The notes under the pieces are model-generated. The model was given only the letters and a program-made list of their open reading frames with translations, ran no database searches and had not been told where the DNA came from. Shown here one piece after another: positions 1-8,887 of a DNA stretch of 64,000 bases (position 1 is the first letter of the stretch; every line of letters begins with the position of its first letter). Origin of the DNA: Bacteroidales bacterium (lineage in GTDB: Bacteria > Bacteroidota > Bacteroidia > Bacteroidales > Lentimicrobiaceae); NCBI GenBank assembly GCA_016705005.1, contig JADIZB010000021.1, positions 29,659 through 93,658 of the forward strand. The letters are read 5' to 3'. Both the position numbers and the translations under genes were made by a program.

Positions 1-2330
1 ATAAGGCTGATGAGCGTAAATTCAAATCCAAGGTCGGGGTATCCCAGGAGCAGACTGATGCGCTTTTTCAGGCCTGGAATATTGAACGGTGAACATGGGT
101 TATTGCTGTAATCAAAAGCCTTTCCGCGGTTGCGGCTGATTTCAGGATAAGCCTTCAGAAAAGCAGTCTTGTCATCAATCAGGTTTTCCATAGCCACAGG
201 CTTGCCCTGTAAATTGGTTAACAACAGTGCATACTCACTGAATTGTTCGCCAAAGCGGGCCATCAGATGATCGAGGAAGCGGTTTCTGCGCTCGTGAAAC
301 TCTTTGAGTGTTTCTGTCATTCCCTCCAATCTGTCGGCTGTCAGCCCATTCACGATTTCATCGTAGCCGCGGATCAGTTCTTCGCTGAATTCCTTAACAA
401 AATAGGTGCGCCTGGTCGCCGGATCAAGCGAAAAGAGTTCACCGGCATGGGCCACCTGGGCAAATGCGTTACCGAGCAACTGTTCAAAAACCATCAGATA
501 GGCTTTCAGCTGCTTTGCCATGGCCCTGCGCGCCTCGCCAACATGCGAAGGCAGGCCTTCGGTACCAACACCATAGATCAAAGGCAAACTATACTGAACC
601 GGATAATAATCCTCTATGTCGGTGAATACTCCCGAAGGCGGATACAAATCTCCGGCTGAATTTTTATACCTGGGACGTTCAGCCTCTCCGCGCAACTGAG
701 TAAGGGTGTCCCTGGCTTCATCCATCCGGGGTGTAAATGGCAGTCCGTTCTTGAAGAAAAGGAAACGGCTCAGGTTCAGATACAGCCTTGGCTGATGGCT
801 CTCACTGATAAAGAGTAACCATTGTGCACTGGTCTTCGATCCGTCGAATACCGGAATCCCATTGACCCAGACCGGATCAGCGGCGCCTTTGACAATGTTT
901 CCTTCAACATCATACTTCGACAGAAGCAGGTTGTTGATGGCCACCACCCCTTCAATTTCCATCAGCAGGTTGATGATGTCGGATGTCCTGATCATAGGTT
1001 TCAGCTGCGCATTATCCAGCTCATCGGTAGCAATGAATCCGTTTTCAAGTGCCGGCCCGTTGAAAATATCCTCACTTGCTTTACCTTCATTCATCAGTTC
1101 CTGCAGCGAATAAAAAGGCACAGGAGGGTTGAGATATCGCTCAATTTCGAACCATACCCTGGCCTGAATCAATTCAATATCGGCATCGGGAGATACTTCA
1201 ATATCAGCGCAAACAGCAACTTCTTCTATATCTACCACTTTTACGCGGCAATAATCCTCATCCAGGTTACGATGTGCATGCAGCAGACTTTTCGAAAGCC
1301 TGGTGAATGTTTGGACTTTAAGCATTTTGCTGCGGTATAGTTGCAGTATTCCGGTACCGGCATCCTTCATGGTCAGGATTTCTGCCAGCCTGTTAACGGT
1401 GCTTCCGTTTTTGGCAGTGGTATCACCAAGCAGGCGGATGGTGATGTCTTCAATGGTTATTTTCTCACCGCCCGGTAAAAACTCCACTTCCAGATCGGCA
1501 AAGAACAGGTTCCTCCATTGCCTGTGCAGGTAGCTGTTTTTGCCTTCCTCGTTCAGCAGCGGATCTGTAATAACGTCGTAACCTTTTGTTGCCCCGAACT
1601 GCAAGAGATTCAGGTTGAACGAGGCCCCGTTTTCACCGTTGAAGGCATCATTGTTGTTCAGGAATAGTTCCCATTGGTTTTTGTTCAACAACGACCAGTC
1701 GGGGAAGCGTACTTCCATGATTACCGGATGAGGTTTCCCATTCCCGTCATAGACAGAATAGGAAAACTCAATCTTCCGGTTATTCAGGTCTCCGGTTTCA
1801 GGGTCATCTTCCAGCTCAAGAAGAACTTCATACAATCCACGCGGTGAAACCTTCAGTGGCTGAATGTCAGGGTTAGCAGGCGGGGCATAAGCCAGCATCA
1901 GTTTGTCTCCTTCACACCAGGCATAATAATGAAAGTCACAGGCACATTCCCTGCAGATGAGCCAGGCATTTCTCACCCCTTCCGCATCGATCAGCAACTT
2001 TCTGAAATCATTGACTGTCCATGGGTTAACCGTCAATATTTCCCTTGCAGTGAAAAAAGCCTGATCGGGGTATGGATTTTTCTTATCTGCCGGCGGTTCA
2101 GCTTTTGTAAGGATGTTTCTGATGTCCTGTCCGGTGCGGTAAGCCAGATCGGTGATGGCATAACAAAGGGCTTCCAGTATGGTAATTCCCGGGTCATGGG
2201 TATTGTAATCGGTCCATTGCCGGCTACCCATCTGCTCGATGTGGCCGATGCCTTCCCTGCGAAGCCGGTAGTAATCTGATGCCGGCTTCAGTAATGGCTT
2301 TTTCGGTATGCTGAGGGGTTTCTGGCTCAT
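1..2330 (-). CDS. eCIS baseplate protein, Afp12-like (partial, runs off the left edge)
   Basis: The minus strand is open from an ATG at 2330 to position 1, giving about 776 residues with no stop, so the C-terminus lies outside the window. The protein starts MSQKPLSIPKKP, and near residue 40 it has the motif DYNTHDPGITILEAL. That motif is typical of the N-terminal region of large contractile-tail baseplate proteins of the Afp11/Afp12 group. The start overlaps the stop of the preceding baseplate gene in an ATGA arrangement, which indicates translational coupling within the eCIS operon. By family knowledge it forms part of the wedge or baseplate ring around the spike. I assign it to the second (Afp12-type) baseplate protein by gene order and the DPGIT motif. 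The exact paralogue is inference. Confidence 0.75.
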   Translation of the reverse strand, partial: MSQKPLSIPKKPLLKPASDYYRLRREGIGHIEQMGSRQWTDYNTHDPGITILEALCYAITDLAYRTGQDIRNILTKAEPPADKKNPYPDQAFFTAREILTVNPWTVNDFRKLLIDAEGVRNAWLICRECACDFHYYAWCEGDKLMLAYAPPANPDIQPLKVSPRGLYEVLLELEDDPETGDLNNRKIEFSYSVYDGNGKPHPVIMEVRFPDWSLLNKNQWELFLNNNDAFNGENGASFNLNLLQFGATKGYDVITDPLLNEEGKNSYLHRQWRNLFFADLEVEFLPGGEKITIEDITIRLLGDTTAKNGSTVNRLAEILTMKDAGTGILQLYRSKMLKVQTFTRLSKSLLHAHRNLDEDYCRVKVVDIEEVAVCADIEVSPDADIELIQARVWFEIERYLNPPVPFYSLQELMNEGKASEDIFNGPALENGFIATDELDNAQLKPMIRTSDIINLLMEIEGVVAINNLLLSKYDVEGNIVKGAADPVWVNGIPVFDGSKTSAQWLLFISESHQPRLYLNLSRFLFFKNGLPFTPRMDEARDTLTQLRGEAERPRYKNSAGDLYPPSGVFTDIEDYYPVQYSLPLIYGVGTEGLPSHVGEARRAMAKQLKAYLMVFEQLLGNAFAQVAHAGELFSLDPATRRTYFVKEFSEELIRGYDEIVNGLTADRLEGMTETLKEFHERRNRFLDHLMARFGEQFSEYALLLTNLQGKPVAMENLIDDKTAFLKAYPEISRNRGKAFDYSNNPCSPFNIPGLKKRISLLLGYPDLGFEFTLISL

Positions 2331-4927
2331 GATTCGCAGTTGCATTGTTCGGCAGCGATCTCTTCCGCAGCCGGGTGAATAACTGTAATTCCGTGTCTGG
2401 TGGCAGGAGCTGAAACCAGTATGGAAACAGCCCTGGAACCTTCAATTTCGTTCAGATCGCTGGTGCCCTGAACACCATCTATGGTATGGAACATCCCGAA
2501 GTCGGTCACGTAATCCACATATGGTTGTTCCTCAACAAAATCAACCAGTACCGATTTATAAATCTTACCCCCGAACGAAGGGCTTTCACCTCCCGGAAAT
2601 GCCCAGGGGGAGAGGAAACGGGTGATGGCTTCTTTCAGGAAATTGGTATAGAAACCTTCATCATATCCATCGTATAATTTTAGTTTGAAATTGACATTCA
2701 CCTCCTCAAACTGTGGATTACGCACATGAAGTCTGACAAAACACGATACACGGGCTTTCAGAAATGCACTGATTTCCTGTAGTGTTCCCAGGCTGGTATA
2801 AGGGCGCAGCGGATCACGCTGATTATGGAATTGCTTGTTGGGAACAGTAACGATGGTGACATTACCCGGAGCCAGTTCACGATAAATGCCTTCACCGTTT
2901 TCGGTAGGCTCATACTGCGTGTGATTAAGGCATTTTACCCGGTAGATTTCAGGGAAAGCATCCAACACAAGATGCTCATAATCCCACAATGTAATGGCCC
3001 TGTCCTTGTGCCGCAACCGTTCGCTTACCCTTGTGTAAAATGATTCAGGAGTTTCAGCGGCCTTGCCTCCGAAAGAATCAAAAGGCTGGGTAATCTTTTT
3101 GATTTCAGCAACTGGTATTTCCGGTTTGCTGATGGTTCCTGCCCCCAGAACAGTAGCCGGCAAAGCCGGATCATTGTCCCTGTCAGTAAAGGTTGCCAGC
3201 ATAGCCTGGGCCGAAACCATCAGCAACCTGCAAATGGCATCGGTGCCACCTGAAACTGCAATTCTAATCCAGTGCTGCCCGCCCGGCAGCAGGGTATTTG
3301 TTTCCATGGCTTTTGAAGGGACCGCCAGTGTTATGATTCCAGGCTTCAGCATTCCTTCGGTCTGATCAGTTATTTCATTGTCGCCAAAGGCTACCCATTC
3401 GTTGTTGCTCAGGAAACTCAGGTGAAGATGTGGTGAGGGTTTCAGACTCAGCGGATTGGCGGTGCCATCCGCAACCTGAAACAACAGCGAAAGGTTCTGC
3501 GGAGGTTTCAGGCCTGTGATCCCGATGTAGAATTCTGCTTCACTCTGTTGAACCACATCGTTCCTTTCGAAACTGAATTGCGGCAACAGGAATGTTTTCA
3601 GGTCTGTGCTCAGGAACGCATGCTCCTCGGCATGTCCAAAGGGGTAAAGATGGAAAAAGTATGCACTGCGGCCTGTAAAGGAATCTTCATCAGCCGTGTT
3701 CAGCACAAGGGTCTGCGACGCAGTGTAATCCATCGATAAGCCATTCATGAAAGGGCCTGCCGGCGGTGCGCCGGGATCTCCGGCTTCGTCATCTTTGCGC
3801 ACATATTTCAGCAGATCGGTCTGGTAGCTTTTCTGCCCGAAGTCCGCATCCAGTCTCAGTTTTATATATCCCTGCCTCGATTCATTGGAGTATATTTCAT
3901 TGCCACCTGTATAGGCTTCATCCTTCACAGGCAGGTTAAGATTCTGTGTCAAAACAACAGAAGTTGTTGTGACCGGAACAGCCGGATTTGAAGAAGGTTT
4001 CCAGATGCCTGAATTCAGAAAATCAAAATTTATGTTTGGGATATTGCTGCCATAAGGATCTGGGTTTTCGAGCCAGGTGGCTCTGATGGTAAGCGATGCC
4101 AGACTTTTCTGAAATACTTCGGCTGACCCGATGATCATTGAACTGCCGCTAACAGGCATAGCACCAAAAGGTTGAAATGGTTTGGAAGAATCAATGGCGC
4201 CGAAATCGTTCGAGACAGCCAGCGTTTTTAACCCTTGAACATTTACTGTAAGCTGAATCTGATGGACTTCCAGCTCATTGAAATGGTTGTAAATATATTG
4301 ATGGTCGGGCCTGTGCTTTAGCTTTACCATCAACAGGGGAAGATTGGTTTCGAAGCCGTATCCATGGGTTTTTGCAAGGTAAGGAACCACAGCTGCATCT
4401 GCACCACTCAGTTTCGCGGTAAGGCGCATCTGCGTGCCCGATACCAGTCCGAATTCCGTCGTTTCGATCTCTGTCCAGCCTTTTTCGCCGGTTATCAGGC
4501 ATACAATATCGTCTTTGTAGTCCGAAGTATGTGTGTTTGAATTCGCGCCCAGGTTGAACAAAAGGGTAATAATGCGTTCTCCCCCGGCCAGCAGAAGATA
4601 ATGAGAGGCAATGGCAAAGCCTGATTCAGCTTCAGGCATTTCAATACTGGCCAGGTCACCATTGATGTAAACTTTATTGGTGAACGGATGCCATGACAAA
4701 TCATCCTTTTCGGTTTTTTTGCCTTCACCGTCAGCCGAATCTGAAACAGGGGAAGCGTAATATCTTCCGCTTTGCATATTGGCCCCGGGGCCTGATCCAA
4801 CCGGCTCATTTCCGTGCCGGTAAACCGATTTGAGAGCGGTTACTTTTGCCTGGTTTGCAACAAGGTCTGAGGTGTTGCTAAAAAGCACCTCTTTGCCCAA
4901 GGGCATCTTTGCCTGCTGTGAAGCCAT
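2327..4927 (-). CDS. eCIS baseplate protein, Afp11/gpJ-like, C-terminal fragment (frameshifted)
   Basis: This is the C-terminal two thirds of an Afp11-like baseplate J protein, about 866 residues from the first ATG. The frame is open a little further upstream but with only a TTG codon at 4966. The C-terminal half contains the baseplate-J-type segment around FYTRVSERLRHKDRAITLWDYE, which is usual in phage and eCIS baseplate wedge proteins. The reading frame overlaps the upstream fragment by 50 bases. Joining the two frames at CTT-GGG gives a continuous GKDALGKEVLFS sequence, as expected for one intact protein of about 1,224 residues. I therefore read both fragments as one gene broken by one base. 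The alternatives are an assembly error or programmed +1 frameshifting. It probably connects the gp25 wedge to the outer baseplate. Confidence 0.8.
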   Translation of the reverse strand: MASQQAKMPLGKEVLFSNTSDLVANQAKVTALKSVYRHGNEPVGSGPGANMQSGRYYASPVSDSADGEGKKTEKDDLSWHPFTNKVYINGDLASIEMPEAESGFAIASHYLLLAGGERIITLLFNLGANSNTHTSDYKDDIVCLITGEKGWTEIETTEFGLVSGTQMRLTAKLSGADAAVVPYLAKTHGYGFETNLPLLMVKLKHRPDHQYIYNHFNELEVHQIQLTVNVQGLKTLAVSNDFGAIDSSKPFQPFGAMPVSGSSMIIGSAEVFQKSLASLTIRATWLENPDPYGSNIPNINFDFLNSGIWKPSSNPAVPVTTTSVVLTQNLNLPVKDEAYTGGNEIYSNESRQGYIKLRLDADFGQKSYQTDLLKYVRKDDEAGDPGAPPAGPFMNGLSMDYTASQTLVLNTADEDSFTGRSAYFFHLYPFGHAEEHAFLSTDLKTFLLPQFSFERNDVVQQSEAEFYIGITGLKPPQNLSLLFQVADGTANPLSLKPSPHLHLSFLSNNEWVAFGDNEITDQTEGMLKPGIITLAVPSKAMETNTLLPGGQHWIRIAVSGGTDAICRLLMVSAQAMLATFTDRDNDPALPATVLGAGTISKPEIPVAEIKKITQPFDSFGGKAAETPESFYTRVSERLRHKDRAITLWDYEHLVLDAFPEIYRVKCLNHTQYEPTENGEGIYRELAPGNVTIVTVPNKQFHNQRDPLRPYTSLGTLQEISAFLKARVSCFVRLHVRNPQFEEVNVNFKLKLYDGYDEGFYTNFLKEAITRFLSPWAFPGGESPSFGGKIYKSVLVDFVEEQPYVDYVTDFGMFHTIDGVQGTSDLNEIEGSRAVSILVSAPATRHGITVIHPAAEEIAAEQCNCES

Positions 4928-6002
4928 CACCTTTAACGAAATGATGTGAAACAGCCTGTTTGGCAAGTTCTGCGATCAGGTGTGCTTTGGGTGGAGTGGC
5001 CGGTCTTTCATTCAGCTGCAGAATTTCACGGTAATAAAAGTCGAGATGTCTGCCGGTAAGGGAATTGATCTCATCACTGGCATATTCGAAAAGACGGAGA
5101 AATCCAAGAAAAAGAGCATAATGTGGGTCGTGCCTGTCCCATGAGGTAAAACTCGATTCCAGGGCGTTCTGCGCATCGGCAATTACCCTGGCATACACCT
5201 TGAGGAACTGATCCAGCACAGCAGTGAAGAAATTGTGCGTCGAAACATGGTTGGCCAGCTCAAAAACAGTTCCGGCTGCATTGCCGTAAACCGAAGTGTC
5301 AGGCACTACAGCTGCGGCATAGCTGTTCCAGTTAGCCGATCCGTCGGTAATCCACTCACTTGAAAAGCCCGACTCTATATTTGCAGTAAATCCGGAAGCC
5401 TCAACACCCAGAATTTTCAATTCTCCGGAAGGAGATGCGTTGTGAGTAACGCCCAGTGAAATCCCTGCCTTATGCCAGGCAATCAGCTTCTGCAATGAAG
5501 GAGCAAGCTGATTTTGTATCTGGTTCAGAAGATTTGTTCTGAGTGTAAGCCACACCGGTGGATCTGCCTCTTCACCGGGAAGTCCCTCCTTTAGTATATC
5601 GAGTTGTTTGGCCAGGGTTCCGGTGCAGCTGAACAGGTAGCTCAAATGATTGATCAGGTCGGTTTCCCTGGTTTCATTATCCAGATTGTTTAAAAAATCC
5701 AGGCTGGATTTGATCGTTGATTTATAATCATCGATATTCTGAATGGCCGCAACGGCCAGCCTGACCGAAATGTCATGGCTGAAAAATACTGACCAGTCGG
5801 TGGCCGAAGTATTGTCGTCATCAAAAAACTTAAGGTATGCCGCAAACGCCCTGGCAAAAAGCATTCCGTGTGCAGGGGTCCGCTCATTTACAGGAGCATG
5901 GGATGGTTTCAGTGACCGGGAAAGTCGTTCTTCCTGGTTGGTTCCATCCCGCCTCAGTTTCAGGGGGTCGGTGTTCTGGTGACAGTTTTCCGGCAGTGGC
6001 AT
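4878..6002 (-). CDS. eCIS baseplate protein, Afp11/gpJ-like, N-terminal fragment (frameshifted)
   Basis: This 374-residue fragment begins 11 bases after the gp25 gene. It carries the N-terminal region of large eCIS baseplate proteins: a YLKFFDDDNTSATDWSVFF segment near residue 55 and GRHLDFYYREILQLNE near residue 320. It then ends abruptly with GKDALGQRGAF and a stop. The next frame supplies the expected continuation (GKEVLFSNTSDL). Alone it would lack the whole baseplate-J region. Start ATG at 6002 is the only good candidate. If the frameshift is real, the injection system may be non-functional unless ribosomes shift frame; if it is a sequencing error, the two pieces are one gene at 2327-6002. 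Confidence 0.8.
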   Translation of the reverse strand: MPLPENCHQNTDPLKLRRDGTNQEERLSRSLKPSHAPVNERTPAHGMLFARAFAAYLKFFDDDNTSATDWSVFFSHDISVRLAVAAIQNIDDYKSTIKSSLDFLNNLDNETRETDLINHLSYLFSCTGTLAKQLDILKEGLPGEEADPPVWLTLRTNLLNQIQNQLAPSLQKLIAWHKAGISLGVTHNASPSGELKILGVEASGFTANIESGFSSEWITDGSANWNSYAAAVVPDTSVYGNAAGTVFELANHVSTHNFFTAVLDQFLKVYARVIADAQNALESSFTSWDRHDPHYALFLGFLRLFEYASDEINSLTGRHLDFYYREILQLNERPATPPKAHLIAELAKQAVSHHFVKGDGFTAGKDALGQRGAF

Positions 6003-6013
6003 GGTGCTTTTTT

Positions 6014-6454
6014 TCAGGCGATCAGGTTAACACTTGTACTTAGATTGATATCGGTACCTTCCAGTTTATAATAGGGATAGACGAAATTGAAACGGGTGTT
6101 TGTGGTCCTGATCCTGTAAATCACTTCAATCAGCACCACCCCCTCAAGCTCCCTGCTGTCATCAATCCTCACTTTCTCAAGCTCTATGCGGGGTTCATGA
6201 TACAGAATGGCCGATTCAATCTTATCTTCCATAAGGGTTTTGATGCGGGTATCCAGGCTCTCGAAAACCAGCTCATCCAGGTTGCAGCCGTATTGTGGCA
6301 ACATCACCCGCTCACCCCGCATTGTCCCCAGCAGAACTTCGAGGCTGGATGCTACATCGGCTTCATATTCAAGCATCTCCACACTGCGAAGGCTGCGGTT
6401 GAATTTTGGCGGAAACGACCACCCCCGGCCAAGAAATGTCAGATTCTGTTCCAT
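6014..6454 (-). CDS. eCIS baseplate wedge protein, gp25 family (Afp9-like)
   Basis: This 146-residue protein is the length expected of the GPW/gp25 family. It contains the characteristic stretch GERVMLPQYGCNLDELVFE near residues 49-67, followed by amphipathic helix and strand segments. Gp25 proteins are the most conserved wedge component of contractile tails and link the baseplate to the first sheath ring. Its neighbours match this role: PAAR and spike genes lie upstream and large baseplate genes downstream. Start ATG at 6454 gives MEQNLTFLGRGWSFPP, with the usual short hydrophobic N-terminus. The 231 bases before it hold heptamer repeats rather than a normal short operon spacer, which is odd for this position. 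Confidence 0.9.
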   Translation of the reverse strand: MEQNLTFLGRGWSFPPKFNRSLRSVEMLEYEADVASSLEVLLGTMRGERVMLPQYGCNLDELVFESLDTRIKTLMEDKIESAILYHEPRIELEKVRIDDSRELEGVVLIEVIYRIRTTNTRFNFVYPYYKLEGTDINLSTSVNLIA

Positions 6455-6507
6455 AGCTCTTTTCTTATATTTTTTTATCGCTGCATTCTTCCTCCCGGAC
6501 TTCAGAC

Positions 6508-6570
6508 ATTAGAAATTAGAAATTAGACATTAGAAATTAGAAATTAGAAATTAGACATTAGAAATTATAA
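6508..6570. repeat. Heptamer tandem repeat, ATTAGAM, 9 units
   Basis: Nine consecutive 7-bp units read ATTAGAA or ATTAGAC, the last degenerate (ATTATAA). The array lies inside the eCIS operon between the PAAR and gp25 genes. The same family recurs at 7056-7097, on the other side of the PAAR gene. Confidence 0.95.
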
Positions 6571-6592
6571 CCAATGCCTCATCTTTAACCCG

Positions 6593-6674
6593 TCAATCCT
6601 CAATCCTCAATCCTCAATCCTCAATCCTCAATCCTCAATCCGCAATCCGAAATCCTCAATCCGCAATCCGAAAT
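6593..6674. repeat. Heptamer tandem repeat, TCAATCC, about 12 units
   Basis: Seven perfect TCAATCC units are followed by variants (GCAATCC, GAAATCC) in strict 7-bp register. The array ends 11 bases before the PAAR stop codon. Its sequence is unrelated to the adjacent ATTAGAA array, but the unit length is the same. Confidence 0.95.
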
Positions 6675-6685
6675 TTTTTAAACTT

Positions 6686-6952
6686 TCAACCGATCAAAAC
6701 ATTCGGAGATCCCGGAGGTAAAACCGCCCCCCCGGCAGCAGTGACCGAAGTCACCCTTGCCGCCGGCAATCCGTTAAAAAGTACCTTATTTGATCCCATA
6801 GCAATGACATCTGCCCCGCAACCATCGGTAACGCGCGCCGCGGGAAGGTTATTGATCAGTATGTTCGGTGAACACGGTGGTATCACCGGAGCCGGCACTC
6901 CTGAGGTTGCAGGACTTACAATCAGATCGGTCATTCTAGCTGCTGGCAACAT
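6686..6952 (-). CDS. PAAR-domain spike tip protein (Afp10-type role)
   Basis: This 88-residue protein has the PAAR signature twice: LPAARMTD at the N-terminus, then LPAARVTDGCG and LPAARVTS, with the intervening PPCSPNILIN and PPGSPNVLIG segments typical of this fold. PAAR proteins form a small metal-binding cone that sharpens the VgrG spike and can carry effectors. No extra domain is present, so this is a plain tip without a fused effector. It sits between the spike gene (upstream in transcription) and gp25, as expected. Unusually, the gene is flanked on both sides by heptamer repeat arrays (6508-6674 and 7056-7097), which isolate it from its operon neighbours by 163 and 231 bases. Confidence 0.92.
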   Translation of the reverse strand: MLPAARMTDLIVSPATSGVPAPVIPPCSPNILINNLPAARVTDGCGADVIAMGSNKVLFNGLPAARVTSVTAAGGAVLPPGSPNVLIG

Positions 6953-7055
6953 ATGGGTTGTTTTCCTGTTACTGACTTGTTTAAAAATCTTTCATTCATC
7001 TGCCTCGTTGATTTCCTTTCCCCGAAAGCCTTGTTTTTCGATGACACTAAGTATT

Positions 7056-7097
7056 ATTAGACATTAGAAATTAGACATTAGAAATTAGAAATTAGAA
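7056..7097. repeat. Heptamer tandem repeat, ATTAGAM, 6 units
   Basis: Six consecutive units of ATTAGAC/ATTAGAA lie between the VgrG-like and PAAR genes. They belong to the same family as the array at 6508-6570. Confidence 0.93.
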
Positions 7098-7115
7098 ATC
7101 CCACTGTTTTCAAAC

Positions 7116-8882
7116 TCAGTTAATCTGTACTACGCCTCCCTGTATCACGGCTGTGGCGCTGCCTTTCAGTGTTGCATTGGCACCTGACAGCTCCACACTT
7201 CCTGTTCCTTCCGCTTTAAATGAGGAACTGGCTTTTAGTCCCATATTGATTCCTTCAATTTTAATGTCTTTCACTGCTTTCAGTATCAGATCCTTCGAAC
7301 TTTCGATGGTGATGCCACTGTCGTTCATCGTGATTTTATTGCCGTTCTGGTCTTCCATTTCGATGCCTCCGGTATCTTCCGACAAGGTGAGTTTGTTGCC
7401 GCCCGGTGTCTCCAGGATTACAGTTTTCTTTTCATCGTCGAATGAGAACCGCATCTTTTCGCGACTGGTATAGCCTTTCAGATGGTTGGAGTCCTTTGCC
7501 TGTTCCGGTGCCGGCTTTGCACTGCTGTGGCACATGCCGAGTACAACCGGGTTCCGGGGATCATCGTTCAGGAATCCGACGATAACTTCATCGTCGATTT
7601 CAGGGCGGAAGTAAGTCCCCCGCTGATCGCCGGCGTCCAGGGTGGAAATTCTTGCCCAGATGCCCTCATCGGAAGTGCTGATTACCGGGAGTCTCACCTT
7701 TATGCGGTCCTCTCCGGCCGGATCGTTTTCAAGCTGGGTGACCTTGCCGATCTGTAGCCCGCCAATGCCCGGCAATAACCCTGAAGCCGGCAACGGCCGC
7801 AGGTTAACGGTTTCAGCAAAAAGATCCGGATTAAGGCCCAACTGTACATCAGTTTCCCAGTTTCCATCTGCCACCGTATGCCGCACGCCTGAAACATACA
7901 ATTTGCCTTCAAACCTTTCGCCTATACCGGATAATTCTATGATTTTACCGGGCAGTACCCCGGCAAACCCCTGGAATTTTGCTGTACCTCTTGTTTTTGA
8001 CAGACGTTCTTTTAAAAGCCTTCCATCAGCCCAAATCTGCAGTTCCGGCTGGCTGAGCACTCCCCCATGTACTAAATTGTGCGCCCTGCCGCCGGAAGCT
8101 GCCGATAAAACATCTGCCGAAAGGTTGCCGTTGCCTGTTGTTTCAGGTTCACGGGCTTCAGCACCGATAACCTGTTGATCAGCCGGATTCCAGCTTTCTG
8201 CTTTGATACTTTCACTCTGTACCCTTGCATCGATTACCGCATCAAGTTCGAGAAGCGTGTTCCCATAACTGACACTGACCACGGCTTCACTCCCTGTTGC
8301 CGGCTTGCTTACCGTAACCTTGCCGTCTTCAACCAACACCACATGACCATTGGCTTCAGCCCTGCACAACAGGAAATCCCAGTCGCTCGAATCAAACTGA
8401 ACCACTTCTTTAAGATCGGTTGTGGTGGCTTCAACTTCTTTCTGCAATCCGTTATTGCCGATAATCTGTTCCATGATTTCGCTGTCCTTCTGCTCTGCGA
8501 AATATTTGTTCTTCCTGCCAAGGGTCATACCGATGGCCTTGTCGCGGCATTCAACGATCAGCATACTGCTGTTGCGCCTGACCCTGACGCTGTGGCTGAC
8601 TATGACCCCTTTGAAAACGGTGTCATTCTGCGAACGGTAACCAAGCAGGATTTCAATTTCTTTTCCGGGGATGAATGTTTCTGAATTGCTGATTTCAAAC
8701 GTAGAACGCGAGGCTTCTCCATCATAGAAATACAATGTAGCCGACGGAATCCTGTTCAGTTCCTTATTTACGGTCACCGACAGAAGATGGTAAGAACCCG
8801 GTATCTGCGTGCCACCGGTCAGAATTGAGACAGTGCATACATCAGGGGTAGCTGGGGTGGGTATGTTCGATTCGCTGGCCAC
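7116..8882 (-). CDS. eCIS central spike, VgrG/gp5-like (Afp8-like)
   Basis: This 588-residue spike protein begins with a GTG codon 5 bases after the LysM gene's stop, and no ATG is available nearby. The N-terminal part (to about residue 340) resembles gp27-like VgrG/phage D domains, with a typical GKEIEILLGY element near residue 75. An OB-fold region follows around residues 375-460 (VRLPVISTSDEGIWARIS, PEIDDEVIVGFLNDDPRNPVVLG). The C-terminus is a long beta-helix needle built of short repeated strands (GNKLTLSEDTGGIEMEDQNG onward). It trimerises under the tube and carries the PAAR tip. It has no extra effector domain after the needle. Neighbours and architecture agree fully with an Afp8/PVC8-type spike. 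Confidence 0.93.
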   Translation of the reverse strand: MASESNIPTPATPDVCTVSILTGGTQIPGSYHLLSVTVNKELNRIPSATLYFYDGEASRSTFEISNSETFIPGKEIEILLGYRSQNDTVFKGVIVSHSVRVRRNSSMLIVECRDKAIGMTLGRKNKYFAEQKDSEIMEQIIGNNGLQKEVEATTTDLKEVVQFDSSDWDFLLCRAEANGHVVLVEDGKVTVSKPATGSEAVVSVSYGNTLLELDAVIDARVQSESIKAESWNPADQQVIGAEAREPETTGNGNLSADVLSAASGGRAHNLVHGGVLSQPELQIWADGRLLKERLSKTRGTAKFQGFAGVLPGKIIELSGIGERFEGKLYVSGVRHTVADGNWETDVQLGLNPDLFAETVNLRPLPASGLLPGIGGLQIGKVTQLENDPAGEDRIKVRLPVISTSDEGIWARISTLDAGDQRGTYFRPEIDDEVIVGFLNDDPRNPVVLGMCHSSAKPAPEQAKDSNHLKGYTSREKMRFSFDDEKKTVILETPGGNKLTLSEDTGGIEMEDQNGNKITMNDSGITIESSKDLILKAVKDIKIEGINMGLKASSSFKAEGTGSVELSGANATLKGSATAVIQGGVVQIN

Positions 8883-8887
8883 GTCGG

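Noticed and set aside
243..1340. Open frames on the plus strand under the left-edge region (138, 172 and 83 residues)
   Set aside because: They are antisense to the continuous minus-strand baseplate gene and have no family-like sequence.
4928..4966. TTG at 4966 as start of the second baseplate fragment
   Set aside because: The residues it would add (PNRLFHIISLKV) are antisense-like noise within the coding sequence of the upstream fragment. The two frames are better explained by a one-base shift.
6508..6674. CRISPR array
   Set aside because: Repeats are 7 bp and contiguous with no spacers, and no cas genes are present.
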